From: Spartobacteria bacterium
GTDB taxonomy: Bacteria; Verrucomicrobiota; Verrucomicrobiia; Chthoniobacterales; UBA10450
Assembly: GCA_003134765.1 (NCBI GenBank)
Contig: PLCM01000015.1
Location: forward strand, 65,421 to 129,420
Direction of reading: 5' to 3'
Length of the DNA stretch: 64,000 nt
Shown here piece by piece: positions 18,094 to 27,188 of the stretch. The notes under the pieces were generated by a model. The model was not told where the DNA came from. It worked only from the letters and a program-made list of their open reading frames with translations, and did not search any database. The position numbers were made by a program, and so were the translations under genes. Position 1 is the first letter of the stretch. Each line of letters opens with the position of its first letter.

Positions 18094-19062
18094 TTATTCT
18101 TGCAAAACCTGGCGCGCCTTTGCCGCGATCGTCTTCGCGTTGGGCCGATGCTCGCTCCAAAGATTCGGATGGTAGGGAATCGGGGTGTCTTTCGCGTTGA
18201 TGCGCGCCGGGGCGGCATCGAGCAGGTGGAATCCTTCGCTCGCGACCCGCGCGATCACTTCCGCCGTCACTCCACCCCACGGGAACGCTTCGCCCACGCA
18301 AAGCAATCGTCCGGTTCGCGCCACAGACGCGAGGACGGTGTCGGTATCGAGAGGCTTGACCGATCGCAGGTCAACCACTTCGATTTCGATTCCTTCGGCA
18401 CTGAATTGCTGCGCGACGGCGAGTGCTTCATGCACCATCGCGCTGTTAGTGACGATGCTGAGATCGCGGCCCGGCCTGACGACTCGTGCTTTCCCGATCG
18501 GCAATTTTTCCGTCGGGAGCGCGTCGGCCTTGAGGTGATAATAAAGATACTTGTGCTCGCAGTAGATGACCGGGTCGTCGATGGCGACCGCGTCGATCAG
18601 CATCGTGTAGGCATCTTCGACCGTCGCCGGTGTGAGCACGACCAGTCCTGGATAGTGCGAATAGATCCCTTCCATGCTCTGGCTGTGGAACGGGCCGCTG
18701 CCTTTGGTTCCTCCGGACGGCAGGCGCACCGTGATCGGGCAAGGCGTTTGCGTGCGCCAAAATTGCGTGCCGGCGTTATTGAGAATCTGGTTGAGCGCGA
18801 TGCTCGAGAAATCCGCGAACTGCATTTCAACGATTGGCCGCATTCCCTCCATTGCCGCGCCGATCGCGGTGCCGACCATCGCATCCTCGCTGATCGGTGT
18901 GTTCAGAACGCGCCCGGGGAATTGTTCCGCCAGGCCTTTGGTGGCCTTGAACGCCCCGCCAAATTTTCCGGCGATGTCCTGTCCGTAGATGAAGACGCGG
19001 TCATCCTCGCGCAAGAGTTTCGCCTGCGCCTCGCGAATTGCTTCGAGGTAGGTGACGCTCAT
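18094..19062 (-). CDS. 2-oxoacid dehydrogenase E1 component, beta subunit
   Basis: The 322-residue product is the beta chain of the thiamine-dependent E1 decarboxylase. Family motifs are TYLEAIREAQAKLLREDDRVFIYGQDIAGKFGGAFKATKGL at the N terminus, TPISEDAMVGTAIGAAMEGMRPIVEMQFADF (ThDP pyrimidine side), GTKGSGPFHSQSMEGIYSHYPGLVVLTPAT near residue 120 and EVVDLRSVKPLDTDTVLASVARTGRLLCVGEA near residue 230. It pairs with the E1-alpha gene immediately upstream and the E2 gene downstream. Confidence 0.94.
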   Translation of the reverse strand: MSVTYLEAIREAQAKLLREDDRVFIYGQDIAGKFGGAFKATKGLAEQFPGRVLNTPISEDAMVGTAIGAAMEGMRPIVEMQFADFSSIALNQILNNAGTQFWRTQTPCPITVRLPSGGTKGSGPFHSQSMEGIYSHYPGLVVLTPATVEDAYTMLIDAVAIDDPVIYCEHKYLYYHLKADALPTEKLPIGKARVVRPGRDLSIVTNSAMVHEALAVAQQFSAEGIEIEVVDLRSVKPLDTDTVLASVARTGRLLCVGEAFPWGGVTAEVIARVASEGFHLLDAAPARINAKDTPIPYHPNLWSEHRPNAKTIAAKARQVLQE

Positions 19063-19069
19063 GGAGAGA

Positions 19070-19204
19070 AAATGACGAATGACGAATGACGAATGACGAA
19101 AGAATTCCGAATGACGGAAAGCGAACGCTTACGCGCCGCGCTTTGGTTTCGACATTCGTGTTTCGTCATTGTTTCGACATTCGACATTCGTGCTTCGTCA
19201 TTCT
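19070..19204. repeat. ATGACGA short-unit repeat array with inverted halves
   Basis: The left part is a run of AATGACG units (ATGACGAATGACGAATGACG), the right part the complementary CATTCGTGTTTCGTCATT units, so the whole forms an inverted repeat. It fills the gap between E1-alpha and E1-beta. The TGA stop codon of the E1-alpha gene lies inside its right end. Confidence 0.75.
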
Positions 19205-20247
19205 GCGAGCGAAGGTCGATCGGCCAGCGCTCGCGTCGACACCGCGCACCAATCTTCTTCACTGCCGACAGGCGCGTCTTCCTGTTGCGCCGTCGAGACG
19301 GCCTCATCCACTTCGGCCGTGATCTCGGCCCGTATTTGCTGGAGGCCTGCGCGATCCAGAAGTTCGTGTTCGAGAATGAACTGCTCGGTGCGCTGGAGGG
19401 CATCCTTGGCGAATGGCTCGCGGCGAATGTCTTCGGTTACGTAGCTTGCGTCATCATGTTCGCCGTGGCCCGCGAGACGCAGGGTCGAGGTGACGACGAG
19501 CTGTGGTGGACGACCGGCCCGCGCGCGCTTCACGGCGGCGCCGATTACTTCGAGGCACTGCGCCAGGTCGGTGCCGTCGACTGAGCTGCCTTCGTAGCCA
19601 TAGCCTTTCGCACGATCCACCAAATCCGCACAGGCGAACTGGCGATCGTTCGGCGTCGAGTAAGCGTAATGATTGTTGGTCGCGACCATGACCAGCGGCA
19701 CGTGCTCCACCGCCGCGATGTTCATCCCTTCGTGCGTCGCCCCCGTCTGCATCCCGCCTTCACCGATGGTCGTCAGGCCGATGAAACCCTTCTCGCCCTT
19801 CATCCGCTTGGCCATCAGTTTGCCGACGACAACCGAAACCATCGCGCCGAGATGGCTGATCATCGCGAGCTGCCCCGCCTTCGGGCAACCGCGGTGAATA
19901 TTCCCGTCGCGCCCGCGCATCGGGCCGCTTCGCGAACCAAGATAAGTGCGAGCGACATCGATGAGCGGCTCGCCGAAGGCAGAGCGCCCCGCCTGGTCGC
20001 GAATAAGCGGCGCGAAGACATCACCCTTCTGCAAAAAAATCCCGCACGCCACACTCACCGCTTCCTGGCCCTTGCCGAGGTAAACGCCGCCGGTGATAAG
20101 ACCTCCGCGGTAAAGACTGGCCAGCTTCTCCTCGAAAATCCGCGTCTGGAGCATGATGCGAAACGCCTCGAGGTATTTCTCGTGGGGCGCCTTTTTCGAA
20201 ATGGAAGCGCCGCGTTCCGCAGTTTGAAGCATCTCCGATTTAGCCAT
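19198..20247 (-). CDS. 2-oxoacid dehydrogenase E1 component, alpha subunit
   Basis: The 349-residue product is the alpha chain of the E1 decarboxylase. It shows MLQTRIFEEKLASLYRGGLITGGVYLGKGQEAVSV in the N-terminal third, MISHLGAMVSVVVGKLMAKRMKGEKGFIGLTTIGEGGMQTGATHEGMNIAAVEHVPLVMVATNNHYAYST (the ThDP/Mg motif G-E-G...N-N), and the AGHGEHDDASYV loop. The start is ATG 20247 (MAKSEMLQ); a much longer open frame upstream overlaps smc and is not used. It forms one complex with the E1-beta and E2 products next to it. Confidence 0.93.
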   Translation of the reverse strand: MAKSEMLQTAERGASISKKAPHEKYLEAFRIMLQTRIFEEKLASLYRGGLITGGVYLGKGQEAVSVACGIFLQKGDVFAPLIRDQAGRSAFGEPLIDVARTYLGSRSGPMRGRDGNIHRGCPKAGQLAMISHLGAMVSVVVGKLMAKRMKGEKGFIGLTTIGEGGMQTGATHEGMNIAAVEHVPLVMVATNNHYAYSTPNDRQFACADLVDRAKGYGYEGSSVDGTDLAQCLEVIGAAVKRARAGRPPQLVVTSTLRLAGHGEHDDASYVTEDIRREPFAKDALQRTEQFILEHELLDRAGLQQIRAEITAEVDEAVSTAQQEDAPVGSEEDWCAVSTRALADRPSLAE

Positions 20248-20283
20248 TGAGCCGAAACCGGCGCAAAGTGTTTTTTGGATCAT

Positions 20284-20364
20284 CGGAGGGATGTGCTTCC
20301 GCACGTCCTTCTTCTCATTGCGAGCCTTGCAACAGAATGGGACGTGCGGAAGCACATCCCTCCG
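20284..20364. repeat. Perfect 25-base inverted repeat between smc and E1-alpha
   Basis: CGGAGGGATGTGCTTCCGCA and its continuation ACGTCC pair exactly with the complement at 20340-20364, around a 31-base loop. It sits just after the smc stop codon and may act as a terminator or processing site in addition to being a repeat. Confidence 0.7.
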
Positions 20365-20372
20365 AGGGAAAG

Positions 20373-23300
20373 CTATCGCCGCGCGGCGACGTCGTGCCGA
20401 TGTTCTTCCGCTTCGCCCGCCATGGCGAAATGTTCCTGGCGCGGCTGCTCGTGCGCCGCCGGCCCATTGCCATTCGACGAAGTCCGCCGCAATTGTCCGT
20501 CGGCACCGCGATCCGCCGCCAGTTTCACCCCGACGAGCTTGCTGATGCCGCGTTCTTCCATCGTCACGCCGTAGAGGATATCCGCCTTCGCGATGGTGCG
20601 CTTGTTGTGGGTGATGATGATGAACTGGCTCTGCGAAACGAACCGATCGAGCACCTTGATGAACCGGTTGATGTTGCTCTCGTCCAGAGGCGCATCCATT
20701 TCGTCGAGGATGCAGAACGGGCTCGGTCGCACCATATAGATGGCGAAGAGGAGCGCGACCGCCGTCATCGTGCGTTCGCCGCCGGAAAGAAGCGACACGC
20801 TCTGGAGCTGTTTGCCGGGTGGTTTCGCGCTGATCTCGATCCCGCAATTCAGCGGATCGTTTTCGTCGAGCAAAGAGAGATCCGCCCGCCCGCCACCGAA
20901 CATCTCGGAGAACATTTCGCCGAAATTGATCCGCACCTGCGCAAACGTTTCCGCGAAAAGTTTTTGGGTCGTGCTGTTGATCCGGGTGATGACGTCGAGG
21001 ACTTCGCGCCGCGCCGCGATCAGGTCGTTGTTTTGGGTCTCGAGAAAACGGTAGCGCTCTTCCAGCTCGTCATATTCATGGACGGCATCGAGATTGACCG
21101 GTCCCATGTTGTCGAGCTGGCGGGTCAGTTCCGCGATGATCTGTTCAAGGCTTGCGTTATCTGGGTGGATCGGCCGCTCCGCGGGCGATGACGAATCTGT
21201 CGCGGCTTCGCCGCCATTACTGACATCGAGCGGCGGAGCGCTCGATCCACCATCTGCTTCGGAGCTGACTTCAGATTTGGCGCGTCGTTTCGTGATTACG
21301 CTCAGAGTTTTCTGAAATGCGAACGTATCCGCGGTGAATTCGCGTAGATCGATCTGATACCGCCGGGTGGCGTGTTCGACCAGATTCTCGATGCGCAATT
21401 GCAACTGCGTCTGGCGAACTTCTTCCCGGCCGCGGGAATCGCGCAGATCGTTCAGCGAATTCCGCAACCCTCGCAACCGCGCTTCCTGCTCCGTCACGAC
21501 GGTGAGGCGAGCGCTTCGCTGTTCCGCGAGCGCGGTTGCGTTTTGCTCGGCCAGCTCCAGTTCCGACGCGTGCTCGTTAATCCTGGCTTCGGCTTCCTCT
21601 GATTCGCGGGCCTGTTGCGCGAGCCGGTCTTGATAAGTCGCAATATCGCCGCGCCGGGCCGCGACCAGATCGGCCAGCTCCGCTTCGCGCGCCGCCATCG
21701 GGGCACGGTGGTGCACCAGACTTTCGTGGCGCTGCCTTTCGGTCGCGACGCCAAGCCGTAGCGCGTTCAGTTTTTCCGCCGTCTCTTCCTCTCGCAGACG
21801 CGCCTGCTCGCGGGTTTCCTCCGCTGCGGCCTGAAGACCCTGCTCGTTCTCAAGGTTCCTTCGGTCCGCCTGCAATTCGCGTTCGATTTCCGTGATCCGC
21901 TCGTCAGAATGGAGCACCTGCTGCTCGAGCGTGTTCTTCTCCGTTTCGAGCTGGGCCAGTGTCCGTTCCTCGTCCGCGACCGCCCGTTCGACGGAAAGAA
22001 TTTCAACCCCGGTTTGCGACGATTTTTCGTGAGCGCTCTCATGGTTGCGGCGCGCTTCTTCGACATCGGTCGTCGCGGAAAGGACCTGCGCCTTCGCCTG
22101 CTCGCGCGCGGTGCCTGCCTCGGCTCGCTCTTGTTCGAGGGCCCGGCATTCCTGCTCGAGACCGATGACGATTGCCTTGCGTCCGAGCATCGAATCGCTC
22201 GCCGTGGTGGAACTTCCGCCGAAAACAATTCCTTCGGCCGAAATGAATTCGCCGCCGAGAGTGGCGAACTGAAGTTGCGGCGCCGCGCGCTTCAGTTCCA
22301 TGGCCCTGGACAAGTCCGAAACGATCGCGACATCGCGCAAAAGATTTCGAACGAGTGTTGTCAGATCAGCCGGCGCCTCTACCTTGTCCGTCGCCCACGC
22401 AATGGCTCCTTCCGGAAGGGATGACGCTTCTGCTTCCGCAATCGGGTTGGAAAGGCCGGGGATTGCCAGCGCGGCCTGCCCCGATTTCTTGTCAGCGAGT
22501 CCCTGGAAAATTTCAGCGGCCAGGCCCGGATCGCGCAGGAGGACGGCGTGCATGTTTCGCCCGAGCGCTGCTTCCAACGCCGGCACGAACTGCGGATCGA
22601 CATTCAGACCCGCGACCAGCGCTCCCGCGATCGCCGGCCGGATGCGTTCTGGATTGTCGAGACCTTTCAGAACGGCCTGCGACCCCTTTTCGAGACCATG
22701 TCCTTCCTCCGTCATCTGACGCAAGAGTTCGAGGCGCGCCTGCTTCTCGGCGATCATTCGCTCCAGCCGCCCGATTTCTTTTTCGCCGGCCGCCACGGCC
22801 GCCTGGTTCTGCTGCAGCCGTGCTTCTGCCTGGCGCAAGGCTTCCTTCCGCTGTTGAGCGGTCTGCCGGTCCGTTTCCATGGCCGCGCGGGCCGAGTTCA
22901 GGTTCGCGCGGGCTGCGGTCAGGTCGCGTGTCGATTCGTTAAACAAGAGAGTCAGCTCGGCGATTCGTGCGGACGTCGCGTCACGTCGCGCGGTCATGCC
23001 GGTCAAATCGGTCTGCAGGCTTGTGATTCGATTTTCACATTTCGAAAGGGACGCCTGCAAAGCCTGCAGTTCCTCTTCCTTTTGCGTCCGCTCAGCGCGG
23101 GCGGCGCGGAACGTTTCTGTTAGTTCTTCCACTTCGCGTTCTTTGGAAACGAGAAGCTGGTTGGTCCGCTCGATGAGGGCATCGGCTTCCTGAAGCTGCG
23201 TGGCCTGTTCGCTCCGCTTCGCTTCGGCGGCGGAAATGTCGCTGGTGTAACGTTCGATGAGCTCGCCGATTTCCTGGGCGCGCTGGCGATTGAATTCGAT

Positions 23301-24209
23301 CCGGCTGCGGAGGCTAGCCATCTCGCTCTGGAGCCGCTGCACTTCCGCACGCGCATCACCGATTTCGCCGTCCACTTCATCGAGATTGCGTCGTTTCGCA
23401 GCCAGTTCATTTTCGCCCGCTTCGATCTTCGCGCGGGCCTCGTGCTCCGCCTCCTGGAGCCGGCGCATTTCCGTTCGCGCTTGCTCGGCTTCCGCTTCCA
23501 GGTTGTCGAGCTGATGGTGGGAATGGTGGGTGTCGAGCACCTGCAAATCCGCATGCAATGACTGGTAGCGCCGCGCCTTTCCTGCCTGCCTTTGGAGCGA
23601 GCCGATCTGGCGTTTCACTTCCTTAATGATGTCGCCAATCCGAAGAAGATTCGCTTCTGTCGCCTCCAACTTCCGGAGCGCCTCTTTCTTCTGCGTTCTG
23701 TATTTGGTAATGCCGGCCGCTTCTTCAAAGACCGCGCGCCGATCTTCCGGTCGCGAACTGAGGATCAAATCGATCTTGCCCTGCTCCATGATGGAGTAGG
23801 CACTCCGGCCGACGCCGGTGTCGGCGAAGAGCGCCTGAATATCGCGCAAGCGGCAGGGTGTTTTGTTGAGCAAATACTCGGAGTTGCCATCGCGATACAC
23901 ACGCCGGGTGACACGAACGTCGTGCCAGTCCACGCCCAGTTCGCTCCCGCAATTCGTGAAGGTCAGCGAGACTTCGCCGAAGCCGACGGGCTTGCGGTTG
24001 TCGGTTCCGTTGAAAATGACATCGGCCATTTCGCCACCGCGAAGGGCCTTCGCCGATTGTTCACCGAGGACCCAGCGGACGGCATCCAGGACATTGGACT
24101 TTCCGCATCCGTTAGGCCCAACGATGGCGGTGACGCCTTCGTGAAATTCAAAGACGGTTTTGTCCGCAAAGGATTTGAATCCGAGAAGTTCAAGCGAATG
24201 AAGATGCAT
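20373..24209 (-). CDS. smc: Chromosome segregation protein SMC
   Basis: SMC forms the ring-shaped condensin that organises the chromosome. The 1278-residue product has an N-terminal head with Walker A IVGPNGCGKSNVLDAVRW near residue 30, long heptad-type coiled coils, a hinge at about 510-680 (IAGALVAGLNVDPQFVPALEAALGRNM), and the C-terminal head with signature LLSGGERTMTAVALLFAIY and Walker B FCILDEMDAPLDE. Residues about 987-1015 (GGSSAPPLDVSNGGEAATDS) are not SMC-like and are encoded by an in-frame 88-base palindromic repeat. The last 40 residues after the Q-loop region are a polar tail. Confidence 0.95.
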   Translation of the reverse strand: MHLHSLELLGFKSFADKTVFEFHEGVTAIVGPNGCGKSNVLDAVRWVLGEQSAKALRGGEMADVIFNGTDNRKPVGFGEVSLTFTNCGSELGVDWHDVRVTRRVYRDGNSEYLLNKTPCRLRDIQALFADTGVGRSAYSIMEQGKIDLILSSRPEDRRAVFEEAAGITKYRTQKKEALRKLEATEANLLRIGDIIKEVKRQIGSLQRQAGKARRYQSLHADLQVLDTHHSHHQLDNLEAEAEQARTEMRRLQEAEHEARAKIEAGENELAAKRRNLDEVDGEIGDARAEVQRLQSEMASLRSRIEFNRQRAQEIGELIERYTSDISAAEAKRSEQATQLQEADALIERTNQLLVSKEREVEELTETFRAARAERTQKEEELQALQASLSKCENRITSLQTDLTGMTARRDATSARIAELTLLFNESTRDLTAARANLNSARAAMETDRQTAQQRKEALRQAEARLQQNQAAVAAGEKEIGRLERMIAEKQARLELLRQMTEEGHGLEKGSQAVLKGLDNPERIRPAIAGALVAGLNVDPQFVPALEAALGRNMHAVLLRDPGLAAEIFQGLADKKSGQAALAIPGLSNPIAEAEASSLPEGAIAWATDKVEAPADLTTLVRNLLRDVAIVSDLSRAMELKRAAPQLQFATLGGEFISAEGIVFGGSSTTASDSMLGRKAIVIGLEQECRALEQERAEAGTAREQAKAQVLSATTDVEEARRNHESAHEKSSQTGVEILSVERAVADEERTLAQLETEKNTLEQQVLHSDERITEIERELQADRRNLENEQGLQAAAEETREQARLREEETAEKLNALRLGVATERQRHESLVHHRAPMAAREAELADLVAARRGDIATYQDRLAQQARESEEAEARINEHASELELAEQNATALAEQRSARLTVVTEQEARLRGLRNSLNDLRDSRGREEVRQTQLQLRIENLVEHATRRYQIDLREFTADTFAFQKTLSVITKRRAKSEVSSEADGGSSAPPLDVSNGGEAATDSSSPAERPIHPDNASLEQIIAELTRQLDNMGPVNLDAVHEYDELEERYRFLETQNNDLIAARREVLDVITRINSTTQKLFAETFAQVRINFGEMFSEMFGGGRADLSLLDENDPLNCGIEISAKPPGKQLQSVSLLSGGERTMTAVALLFAIYMVRPSPFCILDEMDAPLDESNINRFIKVLDRFVSQSQFIIITHNKRTIAKADILYGVTMEERGISKLVGVKLAADRGADGQLRRTSSNGNGPAAHEQPRQEHFAMAGEAEEHRHDVAARR
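21164..21251. repeat. 88-base palindromic repeat inside the smc coding sequence
   Basis: The ends GGTGGATCGGCCGCTCC and GGAGCGCTCGATCCACC are inverted, with an inner GCGGCTTCGCCGC hairpin. Copies with the same plan lie between genes at 44154-44241 (also 88 bases) and 47665-47761. The smc frame stays open through this copy. Confidence 0.8.
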
Positions 24210-24340
24210 GAAGAAGAGGGTGGCGCCGCCTGCCTCCCAATAAACTACGCAATCGGGCGGCGTGACAAGGAAAATATACTATTGGCAGCGCCAGTCAGAC
24301 CGCCAGGGCACAAGATATGGGGGCAGGGGGCGGAGCGGGC

Positions 24341-25666
24341 TTAACCGGCTTTTCCAGACCGTCGGATCCGGACCCGGTTCAATGCATATAATATAGATGC
24401 GATTCCCAAGACGATCGCCGCCACCCTGAACTCATATAGGGTTGCGTGTGACAAAATCCAAAGAACCACCGCGACGGCGAGGATCGGGATCACCTTCTGG
24501 CCGGGGATCGAGAAGGGTTTGCCGTCCGACCGGACGTCGCGGCGAATCAATTCGAAGGCGGCCGAGCAGCACAGGAAGTAGAGAAGCAGCGCCGCGATAT
24601 TCGAAAGAATGGCGAGATATTGAAACGTGCTGCTGACCGCGAGCGCAAAAGCGATGACTGCGTGGACGCCGATCGCGATGTGCGGAGTCAGGAATCGCGG
24701 ATGCACGTCTCCCATCTTTGTCGGCAAGATGCCGTTTCGCGCAAAAGCATAAAGAGTCCGGGGCGACCCGAGAATGTCACCACTCACATACCCAAATGCG
24801 GAAATCGCCGTGCCGACGAGAATGATCGTTCTGCCGGTATTTCCGAGGAAACGCGAGGCCGCCTCCGCCAGCGGGGCATCCACGAAATTCGCGAGCTCGG
24901 CGCCAAGAACTCCCTGAGCGACCAATTGAATGGCCATGTAAAGGACCGTCGTAATCGCCAGCGCGAGGAAGATCGATTTAGGCACCGTCCGTGCCGGATT
25001 TTTTACCTCGCCACTTGGGACCAGCGCCAGCTCGACGCCCATGAAGGCGAAGATGAGAAGCAAAACTGTCTGGCCGACCGCCTCTCTTCCTGGCCACACG
25101 GACCAGCCGACCGCACCGGGTTTGATAAAGAAAACGCCGACCGCGATGAATAGCAGCAGCGGCAGTAGTTTGGCGATGGTCAAGGTCGCGACGGTGCCGG
25201 CGCCTGCGCGAACGCCGCGGATGTTGACGAGCGCGAGGCTGCCGAAGATCAGAAAGAGAACGAGCGAACGTCCGATACCACTTTGGGCGGAAGGAACAAC
25301 CAGCCCGACCGACGCCGCCACGGCGCTCGCAACTCCGGCCACGGCCAGGACATTCGTCAACCAAAGCAGCACTCCGGCGAGGAAACCGACGTAAGATCCG
25401 AAGGCCACTTCGACATAGGCGTAGAGACCGCCGGTGAGAGAAACGCGGCTTCCCGCAATGGCGAACGAAGTGACGATCAACGCCATCGCCACCGCACAGA
25501 TGATGAAGGCGATGGGGGCCGCCGGGCCCAATCCGGCCGCGACCGCCGCCGGCAACACGAAAATTCCCGCACCAATCGTGGCGTTTATGATGCTGGACGT
25601 CAGCGTCGGCACGCCCATGGCCCGGACCAGTTTTTCATCATGCGGCCGGCCAAGGTCGTTTTGCAT
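24341..25666 (-). CDS. APC-family amino acid permease
   Basis: The 441-residue product has about twelve hydrophobic helices and the APC signature in helix 1, SSIINATIGAGIFVLPAAVAAGLGP, with the unwound GAGIF substrate-binding motif. Helix 6 region FAFMGVELALVPSGEVKNPARTVPKSI matches the family's conserved E(V/I)KNPxRxxP loop. It imports an amino acid or amine with H+ or by exchange; substrate cannot be read. It is divergent from the dipeptidase gene, a plausible peptide/amino acid pairing. Confidence 0.88.
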   Translation of the reverse strand: MQNDLGRPHDEKLVRAMGVPTLTSSIINATIGAGIFVLPAAVAAGLGPAAPIAFIICAVAMALIVTSFAIAGSRVSLTGGLYAYVEVAFGSYVGFLAGVLLWLTNVLAVAGVASAVAASVGLVVPSAQSGIGRSLVLFLIFGSLALVNIRGVRAGAGTVATLTIAKLLPLLLFIAVGVFFIKPGAVGWSVWPGREAVGQTVLLLIFAFMGVELALVPSGEVKNPARTVPKSIFLALAITTVLYMAIQLVAQGVLGAELANFVDAPLAEAASRFLGNTGRTIILVGTAISAFGYVSGDILGSPRTLYAFARNGILPTKMGDVHPRFLTPHIAIGVHAVIAFALAVSSTFQYLAILSNIAALLLYFLCCSAAFELIRRDVRSDGKPFSIPGQKVIPILAVAVVLWILSHATLYEFRVAAIVLGIASILYALNRVRIRRSGKAG

Positions 25667-25752
25667 AATCGCTCAGGCTCTGTCAGCGCCGGCGCGGACG
25701 CAACGCGCAAATCTCAGGCAAACCTGACGAATTTGGTTTAGCATTCTCGACC

Positions 25753-27090
25753 ATGCGAACATCTCATCTCGAAGAATTCTACTCGTTCCTCCGATTCCCG
25801 AGCGTTTCCACCGACGAACAGTATCGGGGAAAAGTCGCCGAGTGCGCGCAATGGCTGGTGAAAAAACTCGAGAGCATCGGGCTCGAAACGAAACTGGTTC
25901 CCACGCCGGGACACCCGGTCGTTTGGGCGAAGAACAAACATCAGCCCGGCCGTCGCAGCGTCATGATCTACGGGCATTACGATGTGCAGCCGCCGGATCC
26001 GCTCGAGCTTTGGGAGTCGCCGCCGTTCGAGCCGGTTTTGAAGAACGGTTACGTTTTCGCGCGTGGCGCGACCGACAACAAAGGGCAGATTCTTTCGCAC
26101 ATCCTCGGCGTCCAGGAGGCGATCGAGCAGAACGGCGATCTGCCGGTCAACCTGCATTTCGTCATCGAAGGCGAGGAAGAAATCGGGAGCGGTAATCTTC
26201 CGAAATTTCTCTCGGACAATCGCGAGGCGCTGCGGTGCGATGTTGCGGTGGTCTCGGACACCGGGATGGTCGCACGCGGCGTGCCGACGCTGAGCTACGG
26301 GTTGCGCGGGGTGACGGCCCTGGAAGTTAAAATCTCCGGCGCGAAAATGGATTTACATTCCGGCGTATTCGGCGGCGCGGTCGCGAATCCCGTCACGGCG
26401 CTCGCTCGTTTGCTCGCGACCTTGCACGACCAAAACGGTCACGTCGCCATTAAAGGATTCTACGACACGGTGAAGCCGTTGGAAGATTGGGAGCGCAAAG
26501 CGTGGCGCGAACTTCCAATCGATGGAGACAAGGCGATCCTCGCTGAAACCGGCGCGCCCGCGCTCTTTGGTGAAGAGAGTTACAGCACGCTCGAGCGCAT
26601 TTGGGGCCGGCCGACGGCCGAAATCAATGGCATCGGTGGCGGCTATCAGGGGATGGGAACCAAGACTGTGATTGCGAGTCACGCGATGGCGAAACTGACC
26701 TTCCGGCTCGTGCCAAACCAGGAAGGTGATGAAATCCTGGCGCTCGCCGAGCGGCATCTCGAAAAACACCTGCCGCCAGGCGTGACGATGGAGATAACCC
26801 GCGGCCACAGCGGACCGTGGTATCTCACCGATCCGCATTCGGATGTGGGACAAGCGGCGCAGCGCGCGTTGCGCGAGGCTTTCGGCAAAGAACCGGCCAC
26901 GATTCGTGAAGGAGGCAGTATTCCGATCGTGTCGCAATTCCGCAGCATTCTTGGCGTCGAGACGCTCCTGATGGGATTAGCCCTGCCGGATTGCCGAGCT
27001 CATTCGCCAAACGAGAATTTTCCTCTCGAAAATCTTGAAGGCGGGATTCGCCTGAACAAAGCCGTCCTCGCCGAACTGGCGAAAAAATAG
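25753..27090 (+). CDS. M20-family dipeptidase
   Basis: The 445-residue product is a two-zinc peptidase. Zinc-site motifs are MIYGHYDVQPPDP near residue 76, ARGATDNKGQ near residue 108 and the catalytic/bridging VIEGEEEIGSGNL near residue 137, followed by SDTGM and the M20 dimerisation lid domain (DLHSGVFGGAVANPVTALARLL). The closing SIPIVSQFRSILG and CRAHSPNENFPLENLEGGI carry the last zinc ligand His. This matches the carnosinase/DapE-like M20 dipeptidases. It is cytosolic, since no signal peptide is present. Confidence 0.93.
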   Translation: MRTSHLEEFYSFLRFPSVSTDEQYRGKVAECAQWLVKKLESIGLETKLVPTPGHPVVWAKNKHQPGRRSVMIYGHYDVQPPDPLELWESPPFEPVLKNGYVFARGATDNKGQILSHILGVQEAIEQNGDLPVNLHFVIEGEEEIGSGNLPKFLSDNREALRCDVAVVSDTGMVARGVPTLSYGLRGVTALEVKISGAKMDLHSGVFGGAVANPVTALARLLATLHDQNGHVAIKGFYDTVKPLEDWERKAWRELPIDGDKAILAETGAPALFGEESYSTLERIWGRPTAEINGIGGGYQGMGTKTVIASHAMAKLTFRLVPNQEGDEILALAERHLEKHLPPGVTMEITRGHSGPWYLTDPHSDVGQAAQRALREAFGKEPATIREGGSIPIVSQFRSILGVETLLMGLALPDCRAHSPNENFPLENLEGGIRLNKAVLAELAKK

Positions 27091-27098
27091 TTTGGCGT

Positions 27099-27188
27099 GT
27101 CATCCCGAGCGGAGCAAAGCGAAGTCGAGGGACCCCGTCGAACGTCGCGCGAGGCGCCACGGGATTCCTCGACTGCGCTCGGAATGAC
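27099..27188. repeat. Repeat of the GTCATCCCGAGC...GGAATGAC family (copy 5)
   Basis: The ends are GTCATCCCGAGC and GCTCGGAATGAC with inner arms GTCGAGGGACCCCGT and ACGGGATTCCTCGAC. The ATG of its right end is the likely start codon of the following gene. Confidence 0.8.

Noticed and set aside
20248-20847. A longer N-terminus for the E1-alpha subunit
   Set aside because: The extension overlaps the smc coding sequence and reads through an inverted repeat. ATG 20247 gives the family-like start.
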